Assembly: GCA_035249465.1 (NCBI GenBank)
Contig: DATFGL010000131.1
Coordinates: forward strand, 1-34,631
DNA: 34,631 nucleotides
Direction: 5' to 3'
Source: 66-474 sp035249465
GTDB taxonomy: Bacteria > Pseudomonadota > Gammaproteobacteria > Xanthomonadales > Rhodanobacteraceae
Shown here piece by piece: positions 7,482 through 14,981 of this stretch. Below the pieces are notes generated by a model that saw only the letters and a list, made by a program, of their open reading frames with translations, ran no database searches and was not told where the DNA came from. The position numbers were made by a program, and so were the translations under genes. Each line of letters starts with the position of its first letter. Position 1 is the stretch's first letter.

Positions 7482-7498
7482 TGCATCCAGCGTGCCAA
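7482..7498 (-). promoter_or_regulatory. Candidate sigma-54 (-24/-12) promoter for hpf
   Basis: Read on the minus strand the sequence is TTGGCACGCTGGATGCA. It fits the consensus YTGGCACG-N4-TTGCW with one mismatch (A for the first T of the -12 block), and the invariant GG (-24) and GC (-12) are separated by exactly ten bases. Transcription would begin near 7471, about 110 bases before the hpf ATG. Being directly downstream of rpoN, it suggests that sigma-54 feeds expression of hpf and the hprK/PTS genes beyond it. Confidence 0.6.
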
Positions 7499-7523
7499 AG
7501 GCAACGTGAACTTTCCGTTTCAG

Positions 7524-7543
7524 GCCCGTTGGCGCCAACAGGC
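7524..7543. promoter_or_regulatory. 20-bp dyad just after the rpoN stop
   Basis: The half-sites GCCCGTTGGC and GCCAACAGGC are complementary at 9 of 10 positions and meet in a perfect 12-bp palindrome, GTTGGCGCCAAC (7528-7539). It lies six bases past the rpoN stop and upstream of the sigma-54 promoter. No T-tract follows on the minus strand. It may be an operator or an mRNA 3'-end hairpin. Confidence 0.4.
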
Positions 7544-7549
7544 TTCGCG

Positions 7550-8983
7550 TCAGCGCGCGCGCAGCCGCTCGCTCGAGCTGGGAATCCGCATTTGCTCGCG
7601 ATATTTCGCGACGGTGCGGCGCGCCACCTGAATGCCGCGCCGGTTGAGCTCCGCCGTCAGGATCTGGTCGGAAAGCGGCTTGACCGCGTCTTCCTCGTCC
7701 ACCAGCTTGCGGATCATCGCCTGGATCGCGGTGGCCGATGCACTGCCGCCATCCTCGGTCGCGACGCTGCTGGAGAAGAAGTGCTTGAATTCGAATGTGC
7801 CACGCGGCGTGTGCAGGTATTTGCGCGTGGTGACCCGCGAGATGGTGGATTCGTGCATGCCGAGTTCCTCGGCAAGTTCGCGCATCACCAGCGGCTTCAT
7901 CGCCTCCGGCCCGTAGTCGAGGAACGCGCTCTGCGTGCGCACGATGGCGGTGGCCACCTTGAGCAGCGTGTCGGCGCGTGCTTCCAGGCTTTTCATCAGC
8001 CAGCGGGCTTCCTGCAGTTGTCCGCGCAACCATGCTGCATCGCCGCGTTGCGCGCGGGCGATCAGGCCGCAGTAGTGCTGATTGATCGCCAGCCGCGGTT
8101 GGCAGTCGGGCGACAGCGACACACGCCAGCGCCCGCCGACTTTCATCGCGTAGGCGTCGGGCGTGATGTATTCGGCCTGCACGGGTTCGAAGCGAGAGCC
8201 GGGCCGCGGATCGAGCGCGCGCACCAGCGTGATCGCCGCGATGACTTCGTCCTCGGGCGCGCCGAAGCGGCTCGCGAGTTTGCCGACGTCACGCCGCGCC
8301 AGCAGGTCGAGCTCGCTCGCGACAATCGCGCGGGCAAGCTCGCGTCCCTCGGTTGCGGGTGCCAGTTGTTCAATCTGTGCATCGAGGCAATCGCCGAGAT
8401 CGAGGCTGGCGACGCCGACCGGGTCGAAATGCTGGATGCGCACGCGCATCGCTTCGGCTTCGTCGCGCGTGCCAGCGGGGTTGAGCGTCCGCAGCGCGGC
8501 AAGCACGGGTTCCAGTCCTTCGCGCAGGTAACCGTCATCGTCGAGCGCGTCGATGATCGCGGCGGCGATGACGGATTCGCGTGCGGTGAAGCCGCTCAGG
8601 TTGGCCTGCCACTGCAGGTGGTCGCGCAGCCCTTCGGGCGCTGCATCCTGGGGGTCGAGCGTGTCGTCGTCGTCGAATCCACGGCTCGACTGCGCCCACT
8701 CCCTGACCTGGGGCGAGTTTTCATCCCAATACTCGCTGTCGTCGGTGGCTTCGGCGGGCGGGCTTTCGGCAGGGCCATCCGCGCCATCGGAAGCCGGGGT
8801 CTCGGCCGGGGCATCTTCTTCCCCGGCTTCGCCGTCCAGTTCGATCAACGGATTGGCTTCGGCCAGCTCACGCAATTCGATCTGCAATTCGATCTGCGAC
8901 AACTGCAACAGCCGGATCGCCTGCTGCAGCTGCGGCGTCAGGGACAACTGTTGCGACTGGCGAAGCTGGATGCCGGGTTTCAT
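7550..8983 (-). CDS. rpoN: RNA polymerase sigma-54 factor
   Basis: A 477-residue alternative sigma factor that recognises -24/-12 promoters and needs AAA+ activators to open DNA. Region I is the expected Gln/Leu-rich stretch starting KPGIQLRQSQQLSLTPQLQQ (residues 2-21) and ending at ANPLIEL. An acidic, Glu/Asp-rich linker follows (about 51-95). The core-binding and helix-turn-helix regions come next, and the RpoN box ARRTVAKYRE is at 454-463. The ATG at 8981-8983 begins the canonical N-terminus. The gene follows lptB after 259 bases, the standard lptB-rpoN-hpf order of gammaproteobacteria. Confidence 0.97.
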   Translation of the reverse strand: MKPGIQLRQSQQLSLTPQLQQAIRLLQLSQIELQIELRELAEANPLIELDGEAGEEDAPAETPASDGADGPAESPPAEATDDSEYWDENSPQVREWAQSSRGFDDDDTLDPQDAAPEGLRDHLQWQANLSGFTARESVIAAAIIDALDDDGYLREGLEPVLAALRTLNPAGTRDEAEAMRVRIQHFDPVGVASLDLGDCLDAQIEQLAPATEGRELARAIVASELDLLARRDVGKLASRFGAPEDEVIAAITLVRALDPRPGSRFEPVQAEYITPDAYAMKVGGRWRVSLSPDCQPRLAINQHYCGLIARAQRGDAAWLRGQLQEARWLMKSLEARADTLLKVATAIVRTQSAFLDYGPEAMKPLVMRELAEELGMHESTISRVTTRKYLHTPRGTFEFKHFFSSSVATEDGGSASATAIQAMIRKLVDEEDAVKPLSDQILTAELNRRGIQVARRTVAKYREQMRIPSSSERLRAR

Positions 8984-9151
8984 GGCGACGTTGTTGGGCA
9001 GTCGCCTGCATCGTATACCACGGTTACCCGGGTGGGTAGTGCTCCGGCACGGTTTATGCTTGGTGTCGACGCCGTGCTGCTCGGCTTTCGCGGGATTCGT
9101 CGCGAAGCGGCTGTGGTGAAAAGTCAGACCACGGAGCGCTCAGCCATGGAC

Positions 9152-9196
9152 GGCGGCTTTGAAGGTCGTTCCGGCATTCCATGACCGAAAGCCGCC
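9152..9196. repeat. Inverted repeat in the lptB-rpoN spacer
   Basis: GGCGGCTTT (9152-9160) pairs perfectly with AAAGCCGCC (9188-9196), and a nested GGTC/GACC pair adds to the stem. It sits 46 bases after the lptB stop in the direction of transcription. No T-run follows, so termination is uncertain. The rest of the 259-base spacer (8984-9242) holds a possible extended -10 for rpoN (TGGTATACG on the minus strand, about 9012-9020) without a good -35 partner, and the repeat fragment at 9114-9127. Confidence 0.45.
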
Positions 9197-9242
9197 CACC
9201 AGACAATCAGCCATGGCGATGCAGCGATCAGGGATGATTGCA

Positions 9243-9962
9243 CTACATACGAAACTCGTGGCCCAGATAAACCTCGCGCACCTGTTTGTGCGCCAGGATT
9301 TCGGCGGGCGTGCCGCGTGCCAGCACCTTGCCTTCGTTCAGGATGTACGCATGCTCGCAGATGCCCAGCGCCTCGCGCACGTTGTGGTCGGTGACCAGCA
9401 CGCCGATGCCGCGATCACGCAGGTGCCGCACGATGCGCTGGATTTCGCCCACCGAAATCGGGTCGACGCCGGCGAACGGTTCGTCCAGCAACATGAAGCG
9501 CGGGTTGGCTGCCAGCGCACGCGCGATCTCCACGCGGCGCCGCTCGCCACCGGAAAGGCTGATGCCTTTCTGGGTGGCGATGTGCATGATCTTCAATTCA
9601 TCCAGCAACGCATCCAGTTCGCGCTGGCGCGCGTCGGCGGCGAGATCGGTGCGAAGCTCGAGCACCGCCATGATGTTGTCCGCGACCGACAGGCGCCGGA
9701 ATACCGAGGCTTCCTGCGGCAGGTAACCGATGCCCTTGCGCGCGCGCTGGTGCATCGGAAGGCCGGTGATGTCCTCGCCGTCCAGCGTGATGCGGCCGCC
9801 ATCGGGTTCGATCAGGCCGACCACCATGTAGAAGCAGGTCGTCTTGCCGGCGCCGTTGGGGCCGAGCAGGCCCACGACTTCACCCTGGTGGATTTCGAAG
9901 CCGAAATCCTGCACCACCTGGCGCGACCGGAAGCTTTTCTGCAAACCCTGCGCGGACAGCAT
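9243..9962 (-). CDS. lptB: LPS export ABC transporter ATP-binding protein
   Basis: The 239-residue ATPase of the LptB2FGC complex, which extracts lipopolysaccharide from the inner membrane. It has Walker A GPNGAGKTT (34-42), the signature LSGGERRRVEIARAL, Walker B FMLLDEPFAGVDPIS and the switch histidine in VTDHNVRE, matching the LptB subfamily. The ATG at 9960-9962 comes three bases after the lptA stop. The genes lptC-lptA-lptB are contiguous and co-oriented, so the whole bridge-to-ATPase segment is made together. The membrane partners lptF and lptG are not in the window. Confidence 0.96.
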   Translation of the reverse strand: MLSAQGLQKSFRSRQVVQDFGFEIHQGEVVGLLGPNGAGKTTCFYMVVGLIEPDGGRITLDGEDITGLPMHQRARKGIGYLPQEASVFRRLSVADNIMAVLELRTDLAADARQRELDALLDELKIMHIATQKGISLSGGERRRVEIARALAANPRFMLLDEPFAGVDPISVGEIQRIVRHLRDRGIGVLVTDHNVREALGICEHAYILNEGKVLARGTPAEILAHKQVREVYLGHEFRM

Positions 9963-9965
9963 GGA

Positions 9966-10598
9966 TCAGTGCATTCCGGTCGTCGAGGCAGGTGCGGGTG
10001 TCGATGCCGGTGCGCTGACGGGTGCCGACACGGCCGCGCCCGTCGCCGCAGGCTTGGCGCTGGCGGGCGCCGGTTTGCTGCGTGGTTGCAGCGTGATGTG
10101 CACGCGGCCGCCGCTGGCGGGCGTGCCCTGGATTTCACCGGTATCGGTGTTGTAGACGAGCTTCTCGCCGTGGAACTCGCCGCGACCCTGCTGCACCACG
10201 CTGGCGTTGCCGGTCAGGATCACGGTATTTTCGGAAACCTTGTAGTCGATGGTCGCGGCCTGGCCGTGCACCAGCGTGCCGTTGTCCTGGGTCTGCTGGA
10301 AGTGGGCGGGACTGCCGGTCAGCACCACGCGCTGCCATTGGCTGGTGTCGCCGGGATCGGTGTAGCCGGTGGCTTGCGCGCCATCCGCGTGGAACGTGCC
10401 CTGGTCCATCGTCACGCTGCCGGTGAAGACGATCTTGCCGCTGTCCTGGCTGCCGGCGAATGAACTGGCGTTGATATTGATGGGCTGATTCCTGTCCGAT
10501 TGCTTCCCATGCGCCACGCCGCACATGCAGAGCGCCGCGACGAGAAGGGCCAGCAATTCAATGCGTGTGCGACTTGGGTGTGAGCGTGGCATGGACAT
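9966..10598 (-). CDS. lptA: LPS transport periplasmic protein LptA
   Basis: A periplasmic beta-jellyroll protein that bridges LptC and LptD for LPS transit. The first 32 residues form a Sec signal peptide (LLALLVAALCMCGVAHG). The OstA-like repeats run from ININASSFAGSQDSGKIVFT to GRVHITLQP. A Pro/Ala/Ser-rich tail of about 40 residues follows, which is longer than in E. coli LptA and probably disordered. The total is 210 residues from the ATG at 10596-10598, or 208 from the second ATG at 10590-10592. The gene overlaps the end of lptC by 41 bases, implying coupled translation. Confidence 0.93.
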   Translation of the reverse strand: MSMPRSHPSRTRIELLALLVAALCMCGVAHGKQSDRNQPININASSFAGSQDSGKIVFTGSVTMDQGTFHADGAQATGYTDPGDTSQWQRVVLTGSPAHFQQTQDNGTLVHGQAATIDYKVSENTVILTGNASVVQQGRGEFHGEKLVYNTDTGEIQGTPASGGRVHITLQPRSKPAPASAKPAATGAAVSAPVSAPASTPAPASTTGMH

Positions 10599-11136
10599 CG
10601 GATAAAAGATCCAGTGAGCGGGTATCGAAGTCGGCCTTCATGCCGACGCCGCGCAGTATAGAGCCGGGCTCCTGAATTACGCTCGGGGCCGCGGAAGCCA
10701 TGCGCTTGTCCTGCGTCCACACGGTGGCGTCGGCCGTGTGGATTTCGGCTTCGGAGATCTTGGCGGTCGGCGGACGGCGCATGTCCACCTTGCCGATCAG
10801 CTTGACTGTGTCGTTGTCGGAACTGATCCACGCATACTGAGAGGTGCCGTCCCAGTTGGAGCCGTCGTTGGCGACGAAGAAGTATTTCGGAGCGTTGACG
10901 TACAGTGAATCGTTGCCTTCGCGGCGCGCGAGGTGCGGCGCGGTCATGGTGAAGGCGAGCCTGCCGTCCTGCGCGAAGGCGTGCAGGGTAAAGTTGTCCA
11001 GTTCGTAGCTGGAACGCGGCGGCCCGACGATCGCCACCGGTTTCGGCGGCGGCCGCAACCACATGACCAGCAATTGGGTGATCCCGGCGGCAATCGCGAG
11101 CGCGATCACCCAGAACAGGGTGCGGTGATCCCTCAT
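10558..11136 (-). CDS. lptC: LPS export system protein LptC
   Basis: A 192-residue bitopic inner-membrane protein with a short cytoplasmic N-terminus, one transmembrane helix (LFWVIALAIAAGITQLLVMW, about 7-26) and a periplasmic jellyroll. It hands LPS from LptB2FG to LptA. The ATG at 11134-11136 overlaps the kdsC stop as ATGA, which fixes the start; the in-frame extension to 11181 is rejected. Conserved LptC features include YELDNFTLHAFAQDGRLAFT and the DADVW-like segment ADATVWTQD. The order kdsC-lptC-lptA-lptB is as in E. coli. Confidence 0.93.
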   Translation of the reverse strand: MRDHRTLFWVIALAIAAGITQLLVMWLRPPPKPVAIVGPPRSSYELDNFTLHAFAQDGRLAFTMTAPHLARREGNDSLYVNAPKYFFVANDGSNWDGTSQYAWISSDNDTVKLIGKVDMRRPPTAKISEAEIHTADATVWTQDKRMASAAPSVIQEPGSILRGVGMKADFDTRSLDLLSDVHATLTPKSHTH

Positions 11137-11663
11137 GCCTGTCCTTGTATCTGCGCCCGCGCGGCCAGGATGAAGTCGCACACCTCACGCGCGGCGCCCT
11201 GGCCGCCCTTGGCGAGCGTGTGCCAGTGCGCCGCCTGAGCAACTTCGGGGCGTGCGTCGGCGACTGCAATCGCCAATCCGCAGATCGACATCGGCGCGAG
11301 ATCGGGCAGGTCGTCGCCCACGTAGCAGGCCTGCTCCGGCGCCAGGCCCGATGCATGCAAGAGATCACGCAGGCAGGCGAGCTTGTCGCTCTTGCCCTGG
11401 TAAACGTGATCGATGCCGAGTTGTTCGGCACGCAGTTCGACCGCGCGACTGATGCGCGCGCTGATCAGCGCGGCCTCGATGCCGTGCTCGCGCAGGCGCT
11501 TGATGCCGAGGCCATCGTGGACGTGGAACGCCTTGATCTCGCGGCCGTCCTCGGTCATCCACAGACGGCCATCGGTGAGCGTGCCATCCACGTCGAACGC
11601 GACCAGCTTGATTTTCGCGGCGCGGGCAACGGTGTCGGCGGGGATGTCGGGGTGGGCGGCCAT
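11133..11663 (-). CDS. kdsC: 3-deoxy-D-manno-octulosonate 8-phosphate phosphatase
   Basis: A HAD-superfamily C0-type phosphatase releasing Kdo from Kdo-8-phosphate, a step in LPS inner-core synthesis. The 176 residues show the nucleophile motif FDVDGTLTDG (Asp24 and Asp26), the Lys of motif III (GKSDK, Lys91) and the acidic motif GDDLPD (116-121). Motif II reads LISARISRAVE, with Ser-Ala where most KdsC have Thr-Gly before Arg. The ATG at 11661-11663 is preferred because the longer frame to 11708 would begin inside repeat copy 3. It is separated from kdsD upstream by that repeat and coupled to lptC downstream. Confidence 0.93.
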   Translation of the reverse strand: MAAHPDIPADTVARAAKIKLVAFDVDGTLTDGRLWMTEDGREIKAFHVHDGLGIKRLREHGIEAALISARISRAVELRAEQLGIDHVYQGKSDKLACLRDLLHASGLAPEQACYVGDDLPDLAPMSICGLAIAVADARPEVAQAAHWHTLAKGGQGAAREVCDFILAARAQIQGQA

Positions 11664-11701
11664 GGCGTTGGGGGAATGTGAGGCGCGAAGAATAACAAGC
11701 T

Positions 11702-11796
11702 TCGTCATTCCGGACGCCGCACAGCGGCGATCCGACTGCTTTCACATGAAAGCTGGATTCCGGGTTCAGCACTGCGCGCTGCCCCGGCAATGACAA
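11702..11796. repeat. Degenerate inverted repeat of the CGTCATTCCGG family (copy 3)
   Basis: TTCGTCATTCCGG at the left edge and the complement of GCCGGCAATGACAAG-like sequence at the right edge form imperfect terminal arms around about 70 bases, with one inserted base and a few changes. The internal AGCTGGATTCCGGGTT resembles the flank of copy 1. It lies between kdsD and kdsC inside the operon. Confidence 0.6.
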
Positions 11797-11845
11797 GAAG
11801 AATGGGCTGCCCCTGAATGACGACAAGGTTTACGCTGCCCGACTC

Positions 11846-12862
11846 TCAGACCACCCGCGCGCGCAAAAGGTCATGGATGTTCAGCGCGCCCACCACGTGG
11901 CGCTCGGCATCCACCACCAGCAGCGCGTGGATCTTGTGCTCTTCCATCAATTGCGCGGCCTCGGCGGCCAGCTTGTCCGGGCCGATCACCTTGGGGTGGC
12001 GGCTCATCGCACGGCTGACCAGGGTGGCGCGCATGTCGACGGCGTGGTCGTCGAGGCTGCGGCGCAGGTCGCCGTCGGTGAACACGCCCTGCAGGATGCC
12101 CGCCCCATCGACGATGGCCGTCATGCCGAGACCCTTGCGCGACATTTCCATCAGGGCTTCGGTGAGGGTGGCGCCCGCCTGCACCGTGGGAATCGCGACG
12201 CCGGTGTGCATCACATCGGAAATTTTCAGAAGTCGACGCCCCAGCGCACCGGCGGGATGCGAGCGCGCGAAATCGTCGGCGGTGAAACCGCGCGCTTCCA
12301 GCAACGCGATCGCCAGCGCATCGCCCAGCACCAGCGCGGCGGTGGTGCTGGCGGTGGGCGCGAGTCCCAATGGGCAGGCCTCGTTGGAAACGCTGGCGTC
12401 GAGATGCGCATCGGCGCCACGCGCCAGCGTGGATTTCGGATTGCCGGTCATCGCGATCAGCGCGTTGCCCTGCCGCTTGAGGAAGGGCAGGATGGTGAGG
12501 ATTTCCTCGGTCTCGCCCGAATTCGACAGCAACAGCACCACATCGTCCGGCGTGATCATGCCGATGTCGCCGTGGCTGGCTTCCCCGGGATGCACGAAAA
12601 ACGCGGGCGTTCCCGTGGAGGCGAGGGTGGCAGCGGTCTTGCGCGCGATATGGCCGGACTTGCCCATGCCGGAGACCACCACGCGGCCGGGGCAGGCGAG
12701 GATCAGTTGGCAGGCCTTGCTGAAGTCGCCATCGATGCGCGACGCGAGTTCATCGATACCGCGGGCCTCGATGCCGATGACCTTGCGGGCGCTGGCTACC
12801 AGCGCCGCGCGATCGTGGCCTGGCAGCGTTGCGGTGGGAGGTCGAGCGGTGCGCGCGTTCAA
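11846..12862 (-). CDS. kdsD: D-arabinose 5-phosphate isomerase (SIS and two CBS domains)
   Basis: Converts ribulose 5-phosphate to arabinose 5-phosphate, the first committed step to Kdo. At 338 residues it has the usual size. The SIS domain (about 35-190) contains GMGKSGHIARK, VHPGEASHGDIG and LLSNSGETEEI. The segment SHPAGALGRRLL then leads into two CBS domains (about 205-265 and 275-335), which may sense nucleotides. The start is a TTG at 12860-12862 with AGGAG nine bases upstream; no ATG occurs before the SIS core, so the rare start is well supported. It is divergent from ibaG-murA across 132 bases and begins the long leftward train. Confidence 0.93.
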   Translation of the reverse strand: MNARTARPPTATLPGHDRAALVASARKVIGIEARGIDELASRIDGDFSKACQLILACPGRVVVSGMGKSGHIARKTAATLASTGTPAFFVHPGEASHGDIGMITPDDVVLLLSNSGETEEILTILPFLKRQGNALIAMTGNPKSTLARGADAHLDASVSNEACPLGLAPTASTTAALVLGDALAIALLEARGFTADDFARSHPAGALGRRLLKISDVMHTGVAIPTVQAGATLTEALMEMSRKGLGMTAIVDGAGILQGVFTDGDLRRSLDDHAVDMRATLVSRAMSRHPKVIGPDKLAAEAAQLMEEHKIHALLVVDAERHVVGALNIHDLLRARVV

Positions 12863-12994
12863 CGTTGCGTACTCCTGTACACGCGATTTCCAGTAACATC
12901 GCCGGTCGCCATTCTACAGGCCGCGGACCCTCCTTTCGCGCCTTCCCGCGTGTGCGACCGGTCACGTTGCGGCCCCCTTGTTAGAGAGCGGTTC

Positions 12995-13231
12995 ATGCAA
13001 TCCCACGAATTGAAATCCCTGCTGCAGGCAGCTTTCCCGGCTGCCCGCATCGATGTCGACAGCCCCGATGACGTGCATTTCCAGGCGACCATCGAAAGCG
13101 GGTCCTTCGCCGGGAAGCCCACGCTGGCGCGCCACCGCATGGTATATGCCGTGCTGGGCGAACGCATGGGCGGCGAGGTGCACGCGCTTTCGCTGCGCAC
13201 GCTGACGCCCGAAGAAGCCGAGGGGCATTGA
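12995..13231 (+). CDS. ibaG: BolA/IbaG family protein
   Basis: A 78-residue BolA-like protein. BolA-family proteins bind monothiol glutaredoxins through a shared Fe-S cluster, and IbaG is the paralogue encoded next to murA. The fold landmarks are VDSPDDVHFQATIESGSFAG, the conserved RHRMVYAVLGERMGGEVHAL segment with the invariant histidine, and the C-terminal LRTLTPEE. The start at ATG 12995 has an AGAGAGCGG purine stretch upstream. The stop overlaps the murA ATG by one base (TGATG), so the pair is translationally coupled. Confidence 0.92.
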   Translation: MQSHELKSLLQAAFPAARIDVDSPDDVHFQATIESGSFAGKPTLARHRMVYAVLGERMGGEVHALSLRTLTPEEAEGH

Positions 13232-14490
13232 TGGCCAGGATCGTGATTTCGGGCGGCAAGCCGCTCAACGGTGATGTGTGGATCTCCGGCGCCAAGAACG
13301 CGGTGTTGCCGATCCTGGCGTCCTGCCTGCTTGCGGACGAGCCGGTCACCATCGGCAACGTGCCGCACCTGCACGACGTCACCACCACGATGGAACTGCT
13401 CGGCCAGCTGGGTGCCGAGTTGGCGGTGGACGAGCACATGAGGATCCGCATCGATCCGCGCCCGACCAACCGCTTCTTCGCGCCCTATGAACTGGTCAAG
13501 ACCATGCGCGCGGCAATCGTGGTGCTGGGGCCGCTGATCGCGAAATACGGGCAGGCCGACGTTTCGCTGCCGGGCGGTTGCGCGATCGGTTCGCGCCCGG
13601 TCGACCAGCACATCAAGGGGCTGCGCACGCTCGGCGCCGACATTGTCGTAGAGAACGGCTACATCAAGGCGCGCGCGAAACGCCTCAAGGGCGCGCGGGT
13701 CACGATGGACATGGTCACCGTCACCGGCACCGAGAACATCATGATGGCGGCGGCGCTGGCCGAGGGCACCACGGTGATCGAGAACGCCGCCGAGGAACCG
13801 GAGGTGTGCGACCTGGCGCATTGTCTGAACGCGATGGGCGCGCAGATCGGCGGCATCGGCACCACGACGCTCGTCATCGACGGCGTCGAGCGGCTGCACG
13901 GCACCGAGTACAACGTGCTGCCGGACCGCATCGAGACGGGCACGTTCCTGGTGGCAGGCGCCATCACCCGCGGCCGCGTGCGCGCCAAGCACACCCGTCC
14001 CGATCTCCTGAAGTCGGTGCTGTCGAAACTGGAAGACGCCGGTGCGCACATCACCCTCGACGAGGATTCAATCGAGCTTGACATGCGCGGCAATCGCCCG
14101 CGCGCCGTGGATATCACCACCGCACCGTATCCGGCGTTCCCGACCGACATGCAGGCGCAATTCACCGCGCTCAACTGTGTCGCCGAAGGCACCGGGATCA
14201 TCACCGAGACCGTGTTCGAGAACCGCTTCATGCACGTGCAGGAACTGCACCGCCTCGGCGCCGACATCAAGGTGGAAGGCAACACTGCAATCGTGCGCGG
14301 GGTGCCGCACATGTCCGGTGCGCAACTGATGGCGACCGACCTGCGCGCATCCGCGTCACTGGTGCTGGCCGGGCTCGTCGCCGAGGGCGACACCGTCGTC
14401 GATCGCATTTATCACATCGACCGCGGCTACGAGAACATCGAGGAAAAACTCAGCGGACTGGGTGCGCACATCCGGCGCTTGCCGAACTGA
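13231..14490 (+). CDS. murA: UDP-N-acetylglucosamine 1-carboxyvinyltransferase (MurA, primary copy)
   Basis: Transfers enolpyruvate from PEP to UDP-GlcNAc, the first committed step of peptidoglycan synthesis and the target of fosfomycin. Of 419 residues, the key ones are present: Lys22-Asn23 in SGAKNAVLPIL, Cys117 in SLPGGCAIGSRPVD, Asp in PAFPTDMQAQF, Arg in ENRFMHVQE, and the ATDLRAS and YHIDRGYE motifs. I chose the ATG at 13231, which has GAGGGG upstream and overlaps the ibaG stop; a TTG three bases earlier is in frame but unlikely. The ibaG-murA linkage marks this as the housekeeping copy, in contrast to the second MurA at 30168-31484. Confidence 0.96.
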   Translation: MARIVISGGKPLNGDVWISGAKNAVLPILASCLLADEPVTIGNVPHLHDVTTTMELLGQLGAELAVDEHMRIRIDPRPTNRFFAPYELVKTMRAAIVVLGPLIAKYGQADVSLPGGCAIGSRPVDQHIKGLRTLGADIVVENGYIKARAKRLKGARVTMDMVTVTGTENIMMAAALAEGTTVIENAAEEPEVCDLAHCLNAMGAQIGGIGTTTLVIDGVERLHGTEYNVLPDRIETGTFLVAGAITRGRVRAKHTRPDLLKSVLSKLEDAGAHITLDEDSIELDMRGNRPRAVDITTAPYPAFPTDMQAQFTALNCVAEGTGIITETVFENRFMHVQELHRLGADIKVEGNTAIVRGVPHMSGAQLMATDLRASASLVLAGLVAEGDTVVDRIYHIDRGYENIEEKLSGLGAHIRRLPN

Positions 14491-14981
14491 CCCACTGGAT
14501 TTTCCCTCTCCCTGCGGAAGAGGGTGGCGCGTAGCGCCGGGTGGGGATACGCACTCGCGGGAGGTTTCGAATCGACATCCCTGTCTTTTTCCGCGCGCAT
14601 CCCGTGCGCGCGGGTAACTTCTCTTTGCTTGGCCAAAGAGAAGTCACCAAGAGAAAGGCCACCCCGCGAACACGCCCTGAGCACATCCATGTGCTCAGGA
14701 TTCGCGAGCGGCCGCCGGGGTTCGCCGAAGGCACGTCCTGGTGCCTGCGGCGAACTGGCCCGCATCCTGCGGGCCATCCTTCGGACTGATCCGTCGCCCG
14801 CTCGCCGTGTTCGAGGGGCCACAGTCGGCGCGCATCCTGCGCGCTGTCGCCGCAACGCGGATTGCTTGGTCTCGCTTCGAACAAGGCCATGGATAGCCGC
14901 CATCAGAGCGACAAACCACGCCGTTGGCGGTACGCAGCTTGAGTAGGGCGGGACCGGCGAAGCGCATCCCGCCGATTGTGT
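14491..14981. repeat. 491-base gene-free spacer packed with consecutive hairpins
   Basis: This spacer lies between the convergent murA and DUF3108 genes. Dyads in order include CCCTCT/AGAGGG (near 14506-14526), CGCGCGCA/TGCGCGCG (near 14592-14611) and a 14-bp arm pair with one mismatch around ACTTCTCTTTG (14614-14627 and 14634-14647). CTGAGCACA/TGTGCTCAG follows (14677-14685 and 14690-14698), then GTTCGCCG..GGCAC with GTGCC..CGGCGAAC (near 14717-14752), GCCCGCA/TGCGGGC (near 14758-14774), GCGCGCA/TGCGCGC (near 14830-14846) and GGCGGGA/TCCCGCC (14947-14953 and 14967-14973). Several loops share the core GCATCCTGC. It resembles mosaic dispersed repeats known from Xanthomonadales (recalled). The short frames crossing it look spurious. 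Confidence 0.65.

Noticed and set aside
7379..9184. Long plus-strand frame opposite rpoN
   Set aside because: It mirrors the rpoN coding frame, with no recognisable domain and no ribosome site; rpoN is certain on the other strand.
9159..10463. 434-codon plus-strand frame opposite lptB and lptA
   Set aside because: A mirror frame of lptB/lptA with low-complexity composition and no motifs.
11873..13231. 452-codon frame ending in IbaG
   Set aside because: The first 374 codons are antisense to kdsD and the promoter region; only the last 78 residues from the ATG at 12995 match a real family.
14450..14903. Short frames (about 146-158 codons) across the hairpin array
   Set aside because: They run through inverted repeats of a dispersed element and the murA end; similar translations are a known source of spurious hypothetical proteins in this order.
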